A stretch of 47,802 nt of DNA from Acidithiobacillus sp. GTDB lineage: Bacteria; Pseudomonadota; Gammaproteobacteria; Acidithiobacillales; Acidithiobacillaceae. This document shows, piece after piece, positions 36,889 through 46,401 of this stretch. Under the pieces are notes generated by a model. The model made no database searches. It was not told where the DNA came from and saw only the letters and a list, made by a program, of their open reading frames with translations. Both the position numbers and the translations under genes were made by a program. Numbering within the stretch: position 1 is the stretch's first letter; each line of letters opens with the position of its first letter. The stretch lies in contig JAPTWR010000033.1 in assembly GCA_028065135.1 (NCBI GenBank), positions 1 through 47,802 on the forward strand, in the 5' to 3' direction.

Positions 36889-37159
36889 AACTAAGGATGG
36901 CGGTGCCAAAACAAAAGTGCTACTTGGTTACCATCACCGGGGCGCCAAAGATATCTCGTCAATGCTGCGAAAACCTAATATTACCTGGCTGCGGACTTGT
37001 CTCCACACCAAAACAGACACTTCGTGTCAGGGTTACGTACAACCTATCCCAGAAACCCGCACAAAAGATAATGACAAACGTTTGCGACCTGTCTTTGTCA
37101 ATCCGGAAACGCTCTGCTGACCTCTAGGACAAGCTGGGGAAGCACCCTACGACAATCCA

Positions 37160-37564
37160 TCACCGCTTGGAGTTATCCGGCCGAATCGATATGTATAGGA
37201 GCTTCTCAGTTTTTGCATCGATGTAAATGGTATACATAAGCTCCTCACGACGAACGTCCACCACATAGCGTAGACCCTTACCGCCTGGAATTTTTTCCAG
37301 CTTCATACCCGTGACCTTGCCCGTATTCGGAGGGCATGTTCGTTTGGCGATAGTAGGCGCCTGCAAAGGGTGGAAAAACCCTTTGCTCAACGAAAATCCA
37401 CAGGGCCTGCTGGCGTTCAAAGCGATAACTTCCGCCTTATCCGGACTGATACGCGCCTCTTTGGCATATTGCTGACCCTCATAGGCCCAGGCGGTGGCAC
37501 TGCTTCCCAGGCCGAGAGTCCCGGCGAGTATGGCGATAACGAGATAGCGTGACGTGGATTTCAT
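37160..37564 (-). CDS. Secreted PepSY-like protein
   Basis: 134 residues. Signal peptide (LVIAILAGTLGLGSSATAWA, cleaved about residue 27). The mature part has a KEARISPDKAEVIALN helix and a C-terminal strand pair (GKGLRYVVDVRREELMYTIYIDAKTEKLL) of the PepSY kind. It has two cysteines. AAGGAGG precedes the ATG. Periplasmic, function unknown. Confidence 0.65.
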   Translation of the reverse strand: MKSTSRYLVIAILAGTLGLGSSATAWAYEGQQYAKEARISPDKAEVIALNASRPCGFSLSKGFFHPLQAPTIAKRTCPPNTGKVTGMKLEKIPGGKGLRYVVDVRREELMYTIYIDAKTEKLLYISIRPDNSKR

Positions 37565-38034
37565 AATGCCTCCTTATTATTCATTAGCTCGATACATAAC
37601 GTCATCCTTGTTCCCTGGATGGTAAACATGGAACCATCGGCCCGCCACCCGGATTTAGTATAGTAGGAAAACTTTCGACGTAAAGAGGACGGCCAAGATT
37701 TGGCAGTGATTTCCGGAAGGCAAGGCGTCATGGCGTGAGAGATGAATTTTTAAAGGTCGCACCGGAGAGAACATCACTCCAGCCCCGCGCTGTGACGCCA
37801 GGGGTTGTCAGGAAAAAACGCGAAGGGGGGCGAAGAGACAAATTGCGGAACAACCTGGTGCAACCGTGTGCGCAGAAGCCGAGACATGTCGATAGCACCT
37901 GAACACCGAAGTAGGGAGCAGTACACGCTCATCCCCCCAAAACCGTGCGCGGCCCTCCAGAACATCCCTCCAGCGGCGGTAGAAACATTAAGCAACGTGC
38001 CTTTGGGAGAATAAGCAAGATTACGTGTGTCCAT
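37565..38034. other. Intergenic stretch
   Basis: About 470 bases. A minus-strand frame (37774-38034, 86 codons) begins right after the ctaG-like stop but has no ribosome site and no recognisable product; I do not call it. The promoter of the PepSY-like gene should lie near 37570-37680. Confidence 0.4.
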
Positions 38035-39003
38035 TCATTGATGATTAGAAGATGCCGCATTTTCGTTGTCGATCACAGAATAAAGGCGCGCTTCCGGATC
38101 ATGTAAAATTTCTTCCATCCATTGCCAAAAGTGCCACGTCACGAGGCACATGGTCGGCAATGATAGTGCCGTCATGAATAACCCAGCAAGGTGCTGATCG
38201 GATAACCGGGATAGCCCCCAAAGCATATGGGACGACTGCATGGGATTCATGCTCGTGGCGCTCCAAAACCAAATCCCGCCCATTCCCATCATGGCCAGCT
38301 CTGTTGCCCATACATAGACCGCCTTTTGCAGGTGGTTACGAAGGTTGGGCAACGATGGGAACACCTTAAGAGACTGCATCCAAACGAGAATCCCCACGGC
38401 GAGATAAGCCCCTGGCAAAAGCGTGAATAAAGCGCCATACTTCAGCCCCAGATACATCTGATTTGACATGCTCCAAAAAACCAATAAAAACAGCAGAATG
38501 ATACTGGTTACCGCCGGACGATGCGCAAATTTGAGAAGCTCATACAGATATCTGGTGTTATGGTTAATAGTAAAAATGCTGGAGGGCATACCAAATACCA
38601 GAAGTGGTGCCGCCAACTCGAACTCTCCCATTAATTTTATGGTATAAAGGGTCATAGATCTGTGAATCAGAAAATTCATGGGTGAGCTCCACAGAATCAC
38701 CATAAAAAACAGCCCGGCAATGAATGACCACATTTTCCACTGCGGCCACTCGACACGTTCCCGCCCATTAACGATATGATTGTCATACGCATAAAGATAT
38801 TGTCCCATTAATACCATGGCAGCCAATAGAACAACAGGATTCACGTACAAAAGTAATGATGTGACATCGCCCCATCCTGTCATCATCATGGAAATTCCAA
38901 TGGCATACATCAACAACACCACAGATATTGCCGATGCAGTAATTATCTGATGGCCTACAAGGCCTTTAATGGAGGTAATCATATTCACAGGAAATCTCTT
39001 CAT
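38035..39003 (-). CDS. ctaG: CtaG (caa3-type) cytochrome c oxidase assembly factor
   Basis: 322 residues with eight or more membrane helices. Family signatures: LIHRSMTLYTIKLMGEFELAA followed by PLLVFGMP (residues 112-140), and SDQHLAGLFM near the C-terminus. It is thought to help insert copper or assemble terminal oxidases in the inner membrane. Divergent from typical members, so the call rests on these motifs and topology. A good -35/-10 promoter lies about 180 bases upstream. Confidence 0.75.
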   Translation of the reverse strand: MKRFPVNMITSIKGLVGHQIITASAISVVLLMYAIGISMMMTGWGDVTSLLLYVNPVVLLAAMVLMGQYLYAYDNHIVNGRERVEWPQWKMWSFIAGLFFMVILWSSPMNFLIHRSMTLYTIKLMGEFELAAPLLVFGMPSSIFTINHNTRYLYELLKFAHRPAVTSIILLFLLVFWSMSNQMYLGLKYGALFTLLPGAYLAVGILVWMQSLKVFPSLPNLRNHLQKAVYVWATELAMMGMGGIWFWSATSMNPMQSSHMLWGLSRLSDQHLAGLFMTALSLPTMCLVTWHFWQWMEEILHDPEARLYSVIDNENAASSNHQ

Positions 39004-39179
39004 ATAAACACCTCAACGCTCATTATATACTTACCGCCATCCATCTCGACCAAAGCCGACACAAGCGAGCCAACCGAGTGGACACGCTCACCCAATACAT
39101 TCAAAACTAAAGGTTGTTGTGGTACTCAAAAGAAGCCATGCAGCACAACAGCCTGATGCCTCAACAGTCCCTTTTCCTC

Positions 39180-39207
39180 CTTATAACCTTATCCTTCCGA
39201 ATGTCAA
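39180..39207 (-). promoter_or_regulatory. Candidate promoter of the ctaG-like gene, carrying the 17-bp shared motif
   Basis: On the minus strand TTGACA (39207-39202) and TATAAG (39185-39180) are 16 bases apart. The spacer holds most of the motif CGGAAGGATAAGGTTAT that is also found upstream of the PsiE-like gene. The leader to the ATG would be about 170 bases. Confidence 0.5.
39183..39199 (-). repeat. 17-bp motif, first copy (second copy 39893-39909)
   Basis: CGGAAGGATAAGGTTAT on the minus strand, exact in both copies, same orientation, 710 bases apart. Each copy lies upstream of a minus-strand gene: this one 180 bases before the ctaG-like start, the other 92 bases before the PsiE-like start. 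Suggests a shared regulator site or promoter element. Confidence 0.6.
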
Positions 39208-39282
39208 CCTCCTGATGGTCGTGCCCATGGTACACGCTGCCAGCTCCCGCATGCCACAGCTCACCACCCCAAAGAAGAGAGA

Positions 39283-39801
39283 CTAGATCTCGTTGTGTCG
39301 CGGCGGAAATTGGACGGCGACGACTCGCGCCGCCACCAGGACCGCGAGCAGGGCCGCAATAGCCAAAAGCACTGGTGAATCCATACGGTGCGCGTAAAGA
39401 CCAATGAATATTTCACGCAGGACAAAAACGATGCCCACTTCGGCTAGTACCCGCAAACGGAGACGATGAAACTCTAGATAATCCGTAAAGGTGCGGAAGA
39501 GTTCGATAAGGACGAAGGTGGAGAGGACATCAATAACCAAGCCCTGTCCGAGACTCTCCACAAGTCCATGGATATGAGCGAGGCCATGGACATCGGCCGC
39601 ATCGCGCAAGGTGCTCGCTGCCACCACAAAATCATAGATCAAACCGGCCAATGCCCCCAACAAGGTAAGCAACATCACAAAGATCAATGCGACCACAATA
39701 AGATCTAGGAGCTTGCCATAAAAACGTAGGGTCCTACCCCGGGCGCCGGCTACAAGCCCTCTCAGCCCCAACGGCGCTTCACCCTCCTCTTGTTCTCGCA
39801 C
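39283..39801 (-). CDS. PsiE-family membrane protein
   Basis: 172 residues, four membrane helices (about 30-55, 85-105, 115-135, 145-165). The pattern FVLIELFRTFTDYLEFHRLRLRVLAEVGIVFVLREIFIGLYA is that of PsiE-like proteins. Their function is unknown; PsiE in enterobacteria is induced by phosphate starvation. GTG start at 39801. The 17-bp motif lies 92 bases upstream. Confidence 0.8.
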   Translation of the reverse strand: MREQEEGEAPLGLRGLVAGARGRTLRFYGKLLDLIVVALIFVMLLTLLGALAGLIYDFVVAASTLRDAADVHGLAHIHGLVESLGQGLVIDVLSTFVLIELFRTFTDYLEFHRLRLRVLAEVGIVFVLREIFIGLYAHRMDSPVLLAIAALLAVLVAARVVAVQFPPRHNEI

Positions 39802-40289
39802 GGATCAACCCGTTGTTCGTGCGACGGTAGCCGCAAACGTGCGGTAACAAGAGCTCAAACCTAGATGTAAACCATCCTTGTCCGTCTGCAAAATAACCTT
39901 ATCCTTCCGCTTGAGGCTAGGCCCCATTGTCAATATTGTTAGGCTCAAAGACAAGCCGTTATCCTGGCGACAGGTGTGAGCCACACGCCCGCGCCACCGG
40001 ACAACAGAACTTCCTTACCAATAACAGTGCGCCGGAAGACACGCCACCTCGACATTCATGTATGAAGAGGGGCCATTTCCCAGGCCCGGTCTGTGGCCTG
40101 CCTCACTCCAGCAAGAACGGCCCTGACACAGAGATCTAAAATTACCACCGCAAGTCATCACTACCAGACAATGGTGCGACAATTTACCGCAGTTAACAAG
40201 GACGGTGCAAAGTGTAAGATTCACAGTCCATTGCACACGGCATAGCTCTCGTTTTCTGATTAGCATCCATCCTCAAAAGAGGTGTTCAC
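39802..40289. other. Divergent intergenic stretch
   Basis: About 490 bases between the PsiE-like gene (minus) and the porin region (plus). It contains the second 17-bp motif copy at 39893-39909. No RNA gene seen. Confidence 0.5.
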
Positions 40290-40520
40290 ATGTATTTCAG
40301 ACGCACCGCCATTCTGACAACGATTTTATTTCCACCCCTCATGGTTTCATCTGTCGCGGCTGCCGTGCCAGTGCAGTGGTCGGTAAACGCTCATGCACCA
40401 ATATACCATCCCCCTCGGATAGCCAACGACGCCATTTATTTCGATACGGCTCAACCCAAGAGGATCTCGGTACAAGTGGCGGGAAGATTGTAGCCATTGA
40501 TCGACAACGGAGAGAGAACG
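40290..40520 (+). pseudogene. N-terminal remnant of a secreted protein, possibly PQQ-type beta-propeller
   Basis: ATG 40290 starts a signal peptide (ILTTILFPPLMVSSVAAA) and VQWSVNAHAPIYHPPRIANDAIYF; this frame stops at 40493. In the next frame the sequence continues as DLGTSGGKIVAIDRQ, which with the preceding NDAIYFDTA resembles one blade of a PQQ-like propeller (strand, turn, GKIVAID). So a frameshift near 40455 plus loss of the rest is likely. Alternatively it is a genuine 67-residue secreted protein. Confidence 0.45.
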
Positions 40521-40521
40521 T

Positions 40522-41646
40522 ATGCACAGGAAAAACAACCCTTGTTGTAAACATTATCCCATCTGGAAGGTTGGTCTGGGGGTGCTCATCTCGGTTCTCC
40601 TAACGATCTCCACAACACGGGCTGACAGTTTCGATAGGGCTTTTTCCTGGAATCTACATCTTAGTCTGGAAGGTATAGAGAATTTTTCTGGGGGAGTCGC
40701 CCCAGGTGCTGTGGGTAATGCTACGGGTAGAGCCGGTTTTGCCTTCGATACTGCGCACGCGGGTTGGTGGAATGGCGGGCGATTTGTCACAGAGTTTTTG
40801 GCCATTCAGAACGGTAATCCGGAGAACTACGTGGGTGATACCCAGGGGGTTAACGCCTTCACCGGCCTCAATCGAGGCGCGCTCTATAAACTGTATTACC
40901 GGCAAAATGTAGGCTGTGCCACGCTACGAGCGGGGCTCATCAGCGCCAATGATTATTTTGATGCCACTGGCGTGGCCAGTGATTTCTTGAATGTTTCTTA
41001 CGGATTCGGAGCAGCGATGGGCATCAACGTGCCAGGGGCTTCTTCGTATCCTTTTTCCAGTCTGGGAGTGATGGGAAGTTATAGCGCTGACGGTTGGACA
41101 GGCATGGTGGGTATCTTTGCGGGGGATGCCATTCATCCCTTCCAGAATCCCACGCATCGAGGAAATATGATTTGGCTGGAAGCCGATCAAACTGGCTCTT
41201 TAGGCGGTGGAAAATACACCGTGAAAATGGGTGGGTGGCGGAATAGTCAACTCCCGCAGTATCGGACGACGTTGGGCAACGACACCAACGGTTTTTACTC
41301 GACGGAAGAATATCGCTGGAAACAGGACGAGATCGATTGGGGAAGCTTCCTGGAGTTCGAGGCGGCGCCTAACCCGCTGAATATTCTACCTTGGTATATG
41401 GGGGCTGGGTTGCGTTTGCGGCACTTCTGGGCGATGCGGCCGGGCGACAGCGTGGGCCTCGGCATGGCCCGGGCCTGGTTGCGAGGCGCACCATTTGATG
41501 CTGAAACAGACTTTGAATGGTACTATTCGGCACGGCTTTTCCCGCGTTGGTATCTGCAAGCAGATCTTCAGTATGTGGTTCATCCCAGCGCAAGATACCC
41601 CAATGCCATAGTCGGTATTTTTCGCCTTCACACGCGATTCTCATAA
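40522..41646 (+). CDS. OprB-family carbohydrate-selective porin
   Basis: 374 residues. Signal peptide (to about 34), then alternating beta-strands of a 16-stranded outer-membrane barrel. OprB patterns: ALYKLYYRQN, LRAGLISANDYFD, FLNVSYGFGAAMGIN, YPFSSLGVM, and the end FPRWYLQADLQYVVHPS followed by a terminal aromatic (HTRFS). It should let sugars or other small solutes cross the outer membrane. GGAGAGAG precedes the ATG. Confidence 0.85.
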   Translation: MHRKNNPCCKHYPIWKVGLGVLISVLLTISTTRADSFDRAFSWNLHLSLEGIENFSGGVAPGAVGNATGRAGFAFDTAHAGWWNGGRFVTEFLAIQNGNPENYVGDTQGVNAFTGLNRGALYKLYYRQNVGCATLRAGLISANDYFDATGVASDFLNVSYGFGAAMGINVPGASSYPFSSLGVMGSYSADGWTGMVGIFAGDAIHPFQNPTHRGNMIWLEADQTGSLGGGKYTVKMGGWRNSQLPQYRTTLGNDTNGFYSTEEYRWKQDEIDWGSFLEFEAAPNPLNILPWYMGAGLRLRHFWAMRPGDSVGLGMARAWLRGAPFDAETDFEWYYSARLFPRWYLQADLQYVVHPSARYPNAIVGIFRLHTRFS

Positions 41647-41987
41647 CGAGACCGAGCGCGCATGATGCAGCCACCTCACAGGCAAGATCCGCAGACTGCG
41701 AACCTGCGTAGGAAGCCGGAATATCGCTGTGATCGATCCATCGACGGGCAAAGATGGTTACGCCTGTTACCCAGACCAATCTTTCCACGAAGTCGGTCGG
41801 GTATCTGCCTTGACAAACACTGCCATGGGACAAGAACATAGGGGGCTATATGGACCGTATGACAGTACAGTTCGGCGGGCAGTTTCACCAGGATAGCACT
41901 GACATAAGGAGATGCGGGAAATGGGCAGGTTGTGCCTGTCGCGCTATCCCTCCCCGGAATAAATGTCACGGGTTTCCGCACAACTAG
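41647..41987. other. Intergenic stretch before the LysR gene
   Basis: 340 bases without a supported gene. Minus-strand frames here are shadows running into the porin gene. The promoter of the LysR-type gene should lie in it. Confidence 0.45.
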
Positions 41988-42917
41988 ATGAACCTGCAGC
42001 AGCTAAGATTCATTTGCGCGGTGGTGCACCAGAACTTCAATGTGTCTGCTGCTGCAGAGGCTTTATATACATCGCAACCAGGGGTTAGCAAACAGATCCA
42101 ACTTTTAGAAAACGAGCTCGGCGTAAAGCTCTTTGCACGCATGGGCAGGCGGATAACAGGAATGACCGCCGCAGGCGAGCAAGTCTATGATCTTGCGCAG
42201 CGGGTGGTACGTGATGTCGAAAATATCCGTAAGATGGGGCAGCAATTTTCCCACGGAGATTGCGGGAATTTAGTAATCGCCACCACACACACCCAAGCCC
42301 GCTACATGCTACCCACCGGGATCAAAAGGTTTACCGAACGCTATCCCAAGGTGCGATTGCAACTGCGCCAAGGCAATCCCTCGCAAATCGCGGAAATGTT
42401 GGCCACCGGAGGTGCCGACGTTGCCATCGCTACAGAAACCATAAGCTCTTACAACGGGTTGGTCGCTTTGCCTTGTTATCAATGGAATCGTATTGTTGTT
42501 GCCCCTATCGGCCACCCCATTCTGGAGGAGCGATCCCTCACCTTAGAAAGGGTCGCCGCCTACCCGATTGTTACCTATGATGCCACCTTCGCCGGCCGCT
42601 CTGCGATCGATAAGGCGTTCGCAGAGCAAGGCCTTAAACCTGACGTGGTGCTCTCTGCGGTTGATTCGGACGTGATCAAGACCTATGTGGAACTTGGGCT
42701 TGGTGTCGGCATTATGGCACAAATGGCCTACGATCCGACGCGAGACCCTGCTTTAGGTGTTGTTAATGCGGCCCACCTTTTCGAACCGAGCACGACATAT
42801 CTTGCTTTGAGGAAGGATACCTATTTGCGTGAATATTTATATGGCTTCATCGAAATATTCGCACCCCACATCTCCCGTCTCACCGTCGATGCCGCATTAG
42901 CCGCAGAGGATGGATAG
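41988..42917 (+). CDS. CysB-like LysR-family regulator
   Basis: 309 residues. N-terminal winged helix-turn-helix (FNVSAAAEALYTSQPGVSKQIQLLENELG) followed by the CysB-type effector domain (VIATTHTQARYMLP, KVRLQLRQGNPSQIAEML, and YVELGLGVGIMAQMAYDP, then TTYLALRKDTYLREYLYGF). In enterobacteria CysB activates sulfate assimilation with N-acetylserine. It is an intact paralogue of the broken gene next to the cys operon and may have taken over its control. ATG 41988. Confidence 0.9.
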   Translation: MNLQQLRFICAVVHQNFNVSAAAEALYTSQPGVSKQIQLLENELGVKLFARMGRRITGMTAAGEQVYDLAQRVVRDVENIRKMGQQFSHGDCGNLVIATTHTQARYMLPTGIKRFTERYPKVRLQLRQGNPSQIAEMLATGGADVAIATETISSYNGLVALPCYQWNRIVVAPIGHPILEERSLTLERVAAYPIVTYDATFAGRSAIDKAFAEQGLKPDVVLSAVDSDVIKTYVELGLGVGIMAQMAYDPTRDPALGVVNAAHLFEPSTTYLALRKDTYLREYLYGFIEIFAPHISRLTVDAALAAEDG

Positions 42918-43162
42918 AAAAATTGATCATACAGCCGCCTGCTTCGCCGCCTACGTCCCTTCACAACCCCGCCCCTCCCAACGGAATGAAGAAACATCTG
43001 GGCACATTGATAACAAAAGGATTTTATGGCACGATCTGGAATCATGCGAAGTAGTAACATTCTGCTTTTGAACCGCCAACGCGCCCTGAACCACCAAACA
43101 AACATCACCATGGCCGGAATGACAGGATATACAACAAACGACCCCCATTAAAGGAAGAAGAG

Positions 43163-43603
43163 ATGATGAAGATAACTAGGTTTACCGTCGTACTTATCGC
43201 CGTGCAGATACTCTCCGGCTGCGCTTTCTCCGAAGGAAAAGAACAAGCAAGTTATTATGAAGGAATCGCGTCACACCAAGACATTAAAAAAATTTCTCCC
43301 GCGCAACCTCAAGTCTCTCAGAAAATTATTGCAACCCACACCGAAGCATCTGATCAGACACATCGGCTTACAAGCATACAAGACAATAAATCCTCCTCTT
43401 CAGATAATGAATCATCCACTGAAACACAGCAATTCCGCGAACATATCAGAATTGGTGAACAATCTCAGTGTGGCATGATCGTGAAGATAAGAAAGCCAAT
43501 CGTCAAAATACAAATGACCCATAGAGAGCGGTGGATGAATATCTCTGAGATATATCCTGCAAGTTCTGGCCGGTCATGCCCTATTGACATCAATAGCAGA
43601 TAA
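43163..43603 (+). CDS. Lipoprotein, unknown function
   Basis: 146 residues. Signal peptide ending in lipobox LSGC (about residue 20). A long polar, Ser/Gln/Thr-rich middle, probably disordered (about 50-95), then a short folded end with two cysteines (QSQCGMIVKIRKPIVKIQ and GRSCPID). AAGGAAGAAGAG precedes the ATG. It lies before regBA on the same strand. Confidence 0.65.
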   Translation: MMKITRFTVVLIAVQILSGCAFSEGKEQASYYEGIASHQDIKKISPAQPQVSQKIIATHTEASDQTHRLTSIQDNKSSSSDNESSTETQQFREHIRIGEQSQCGMIVKIRKPIVKIQMTHRERWMNISEIYPASSGRSCPIDINSR

Positions 43604-43709
43604 AAATAACACATGGCATTGGACATCCCGGACGCCATTAATCCCAATCCAATGGACACGGTGGCTTCTATTGTTCCGATTATTTTATCACGTTATCCAT
43701 GGTGCTCTC

Positions 43710-44990
43710 ATGAACACGTATCCTTCTCAACATCCGAGATCTCTGCCTCTTTTAAACATGCGGCGCGTTTTGTTTTTGCGTGGATTATCCATCATCGGTC
43801 AATGTGTAGCCATTGTTTTCGTTGCCAGCGTGCTCAGATGGCACATACCTATATGGCATCTAGCAACTGTAGTCATCATAGAAGTCATGATAACCATCGT
43901 CAGTATGGTGCGCCTCACACTGAAATGGCCTATTCGTAACAACGAATTCTTTCTGCAACTACTAACAGATGTAAGTATTATAGTGGGTCTCTTATATTTC
44001 TCTGGAGGCCCCACGAATCCATTCGTGGCCCTGTTATTATTACCTTTGGTCATTGCAGTAACCACCCTCCCAGAAACGTACGGATGGGCCATGGCCGTAA
44101 TCACCGTGGCTTGTTATTCAGGATTAATGTTTTTCTATATACCGTTACCATTGCATGCTCTATTTTCCTATGAAATGAAACTGCACATATGGGGCATGTG
44201 GATTGAATTCGTTATGATCACTAGTGTCATAAGCTATCTCGTTAAAAAGATGGGGGACAGTCTTCATGAGCGGGATCAAACGATCGCGCGCGCCAGAGAA
44301 GAAAAGCTAAAGATGGACCGCGTGGTTGAATTGGGCGCCTTGGCAGCCGGTGTTGCGCATGAGTTGGGAACACCACTTGCTACTATGGTAATAATAACTA
44401 AGGATCTACAGCACGATTACAAGGAACCGCGCGATCTATCGGAAAGCCTAGGAATATTGTATGATCAGTTGCAAAGATGTAAACACATCCTAAGCACCAT
44501 GTCGGCTTCTGCCGGGCAGTTGCAGGCATCGAGTGGCGGCCAGGTACATCTTGAGGAGTATCTAAACAATGTTGTTGCAAAATGGGGCGCCGCACACCCT
44601 GGCGTCAATGTTAAAGTACGCTCCGACGGGCCGGGGTTTGCTACACAAATCGTTGCAGAACACACTTTGACCCAGGCACTGACCAATATCTTTAACAACG
44701 CCGCTGACGAATCACCCGAGTATGTTGAAATAGATATACACTGTAACGATCATGACGTTATCATTGATGTTCGTGACAATGGGCACGGGGTCACCTTAGA
44801 GGTAGCCAGGAAAGCTGGACAACCTTTTCCTTCCAAGAAAGAGGATGGTCTTGGGTTAGGCCTCTTTTTAGCTACCACCATCATAAACCGCTTAGGTGGA
44901 AGCGTCTCTCTGTTTAATCGGAAAGAGGGCGGGGCTTGTACTCGCGTTACACTCCCCTTAGACTCGCTGCTAATAAGCTACAATAGCTGA
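43710..44990 (+). CDS. regB: RegB-type redox-responsive sensor histidine kinase
   Basis: 426 residues. Six membrane helices, with the quinone-site motif SGGPTNPF at 98-105. H-box GVAHELGTPLATM with the phosphorylated H217, and the redox cysteine C257 (QLQRCKHIL) exactly 40 residues later, as C265 follows H225 in Rhodobacter RegB. N-box NIFNNAADESP and G-boxes DNGHGV and GLGLGLF. It senses the quinone pool and redox state and phosphorylates RegA. ATG 43710 is chosen by family length; the frame is open to 43584. Confidence 0.93.
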   Translation: MNTYPSQHPRSLPLLNMRRVLFLRGLSIIGQCVAIVFVASVLRWHIPIWHLATVVIIEVMITIVSMVRLTLKWPIRNNEFFLQLLTDVSIIVGLLYFSGGPTNPFVALLLLPLVIAVTTLPETYGWAMAVITVACYSGLMFFYIPLPLHALFSYEMKLHIWGMWIEFVMITSVISYLVKKMGDSLHERDQTIARAREEKLKMDRVVELGALAAGVAHELGTPLATMVIITKDLQHDYKEPRDLSESLGILYDQLQRCKHILSTMSASAGQLQASSGGQVHLEEYLNNVVAKWGAAHPGVNVKVRSDGPGFATQIVAEHTLTQALTNIFNNAADESPEYVEIDIHCNDHDVIIDVRDNGHGVTLEVARKAGQPFPSKKEDGLGLGLFLATTIINRLGGSVSLFNRKEGGACTRVTLPLDSLLISYNS

Positions 44991-45559
44991 TGTCCGCTGA
45001 AAATACCGGAGCCAAGGCCACACCAAGATCTGTCCCTACTATTATGATAGTGGACGATGATATAACATTTTGTCAAGTATTATCCAATGCGTTTTCCAAG
45101 CGTGGGTATAAAGTAAGCGCCGTGCACAACACTACGGATGTCATCGGTGCCGTAGAAAAACGCTCGCCAGATAGCGTGGTTATGGACCTTCGGATGCCCG
45201 GGATTTCCGGCCTAGAGTTAATACCTCCTCTCAGGAAACTCAATCCAAACATTAGGATCCTTGTGCTAACCGGCTATGCCAGCATAGCAACAGCGGTTGA
45301 AGCCATAAAACTAGGGGCGGTATATTACCTAACCAAACCAGCGGATGCGGATGAAATTATTGCTAAGCTGAATAACAACGATGGCAACCCGACCACGCCG
45401 GTGAAACGAGACCTTATGTCGACACGGAGAGTGGAATGGGAGCATATCAGTAAGGTACTTATGGAGTGCAATGGCAACATATCGGCTGCTGCCCGTATCT
45501 TGGGAGTTCATCGGCGCTCTTTGCAACGCAAATTAAACAAACATCCCGTACGGCGCTAA
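44990..45559 (+). CDS. regA: RegA-type response regulator
   Basis: 189 residues. Receiver domain with phospho-acceptor D66 (VVMDLRMPG), T94 and K116 (TKPAD). The highly conserved RegA/PrrA/ActR Fis-type helix-turn-helix lies at the C-terminus (NISAAARILGVHRRSLQRKLNKHP, 163-186). The ATG overlaps the regB stop (TGATG). In A. ferrooxidans RegBA is reported to control iron and sulfur oxidation genes; targets here could include the petI operon, but I did not find a defined binding site. Confidence 0.95.
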   Translation: MSAENTGAKATPRSVPTIMIVDDDITFCQVLSNAFSKRGYKVSAVHNTTDVIGAVEKRSPDSVVMDLRMPGISGLELIPPLRKLNPNIRILVLTGYASIATAVEAIKLGAVYYLTKPADADEIIAKLNNNDGNPTTPVKRDLMSTRRVEWEHISKVLMECNGNISAAARILGVHRRSLQRKLNKHPVRR

Positions 45560-45762
45560 GTGATAGCCCCTTTCCAAAACTCGTTCCGTTCTTTAGCGCG
45601 AGCGCAAGGCTTAGTTCGCACCAAACCGTCCGTCCATTGAGTGTCCCCATCGGGGAATCGACCAACCAAAGATGACGCTTTGCGTATCTACCAAATTAAA
45701 ACGAATCTTGTTATTGCCGGGATATTTGCCTCCTGGATCATATCCACATGACAGAATGGCCA

Positions 45763-46401
45763 TTATAGTGTTCTTCTTGAAATCTCATTTGTCCTATTAA
45801 CCAGTGGCCCTAAATATGCTCTTTCTCTTATCCAGACACTAACTATCCATTTTTCTCCTTCAAAGACCGGCAACCCAGCATGTAAGGACTCCTTCAATTG
45901 AAGATTCTGCGCATCGGTATTCCGGAATAAAATACCCGTTCCTGCACTAGGCACTATATTAGTCATGATATGCGGGAATTGAGTCCACCCGCCTTCTTCC
46001 ACATCATTCAAATATAACAGGACCGTTAACACCCTGTTCCCGCCATTCTTCAGTTGTGGCGCCCCTTCCAAAAATGAATCATAATGTATATCGTACGCCC
46101 CACCAGGGGTATAATGTAAAATCTGTAGAGGCTCTTGATGTTCTTCTGCGACCCCAATAAAACGGGCAATACGGTGTCTTACCTCTTCAATTATTGGATA
46201 TGAATCTGCCGCGGGTGATGCCACCATGCTGCGGCGCCCCGGTGTTTGGTGGGAAACACCAGAAGCACTATCAACCACTTCTGAAGGTTCCGCATTAGAT
46301 CCGCCAATAGCAATTAGTTCGGAGCATTCCTTATCACTTATGAGTCCGCGGAAATGCACCAACCCAATGCTATCGTTGACGGAAAGTATCTTTACTCCCA
46401 T
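45763..46401 (-). CDS. Prolyl 4-hydroxylase-type 2-oxoglutarate/Fe(II) dioxygenase
   Basis: 212 residues. The P4Hc fold has all catalytic residues: H106-x-D108 (YDIHYDS), H174 (SLHAGLPV) and K184 for 2-oxoglutarate (EGEKWIVSVWIRE). It would hydroxylate a protein side chain using oxygen, Fe(II) and 2-oxoglutarate; the target is unknown. ATG 46401 has GGGAG upstream; the frame is open to 46500. It converges on regA. An oxygen- and iron-dependent enzyme next to a redox sensor pair is suggestive only. Confidence 0.87.
   Translation of the reverse strand: MGVKILSVNDSIGLVHFRGLISDKECSELIAIGGSNAEPSEVVDSASGVSHQTPGRRSMVASPAADSYPIIEEVRHRIARFIGVAEEHQEPLQILHYTPGGAYDIHYDSFLEGAPQLKNGGNRVLTVLLYLNDVEEGGWTQFPHIMTNIVPSAGTGILFRNTDAQNLQLKESLHAGLPVFEGEKWIVSVWIRERAYLGPLVNRTNEISRRTL

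Noticed and set aside
36897..37127. 76-codon frame after the TraD-like gene
   Set aside because: No ribosome site and no family likeness; possibly decayed mobilisation DNA.
37774..38034. 86-codon frame directly after the ctaG-like stop
   Set aside because: No ribosome site and no recognisable protein features, although the position would allow coupling.
45640..45665. Short hairpin TCCCC-ATC-GGGGA between regA and the dioxygenase gene as a terminator
   Set aside because: Only a 5-bp stem and no T-run on either strand.
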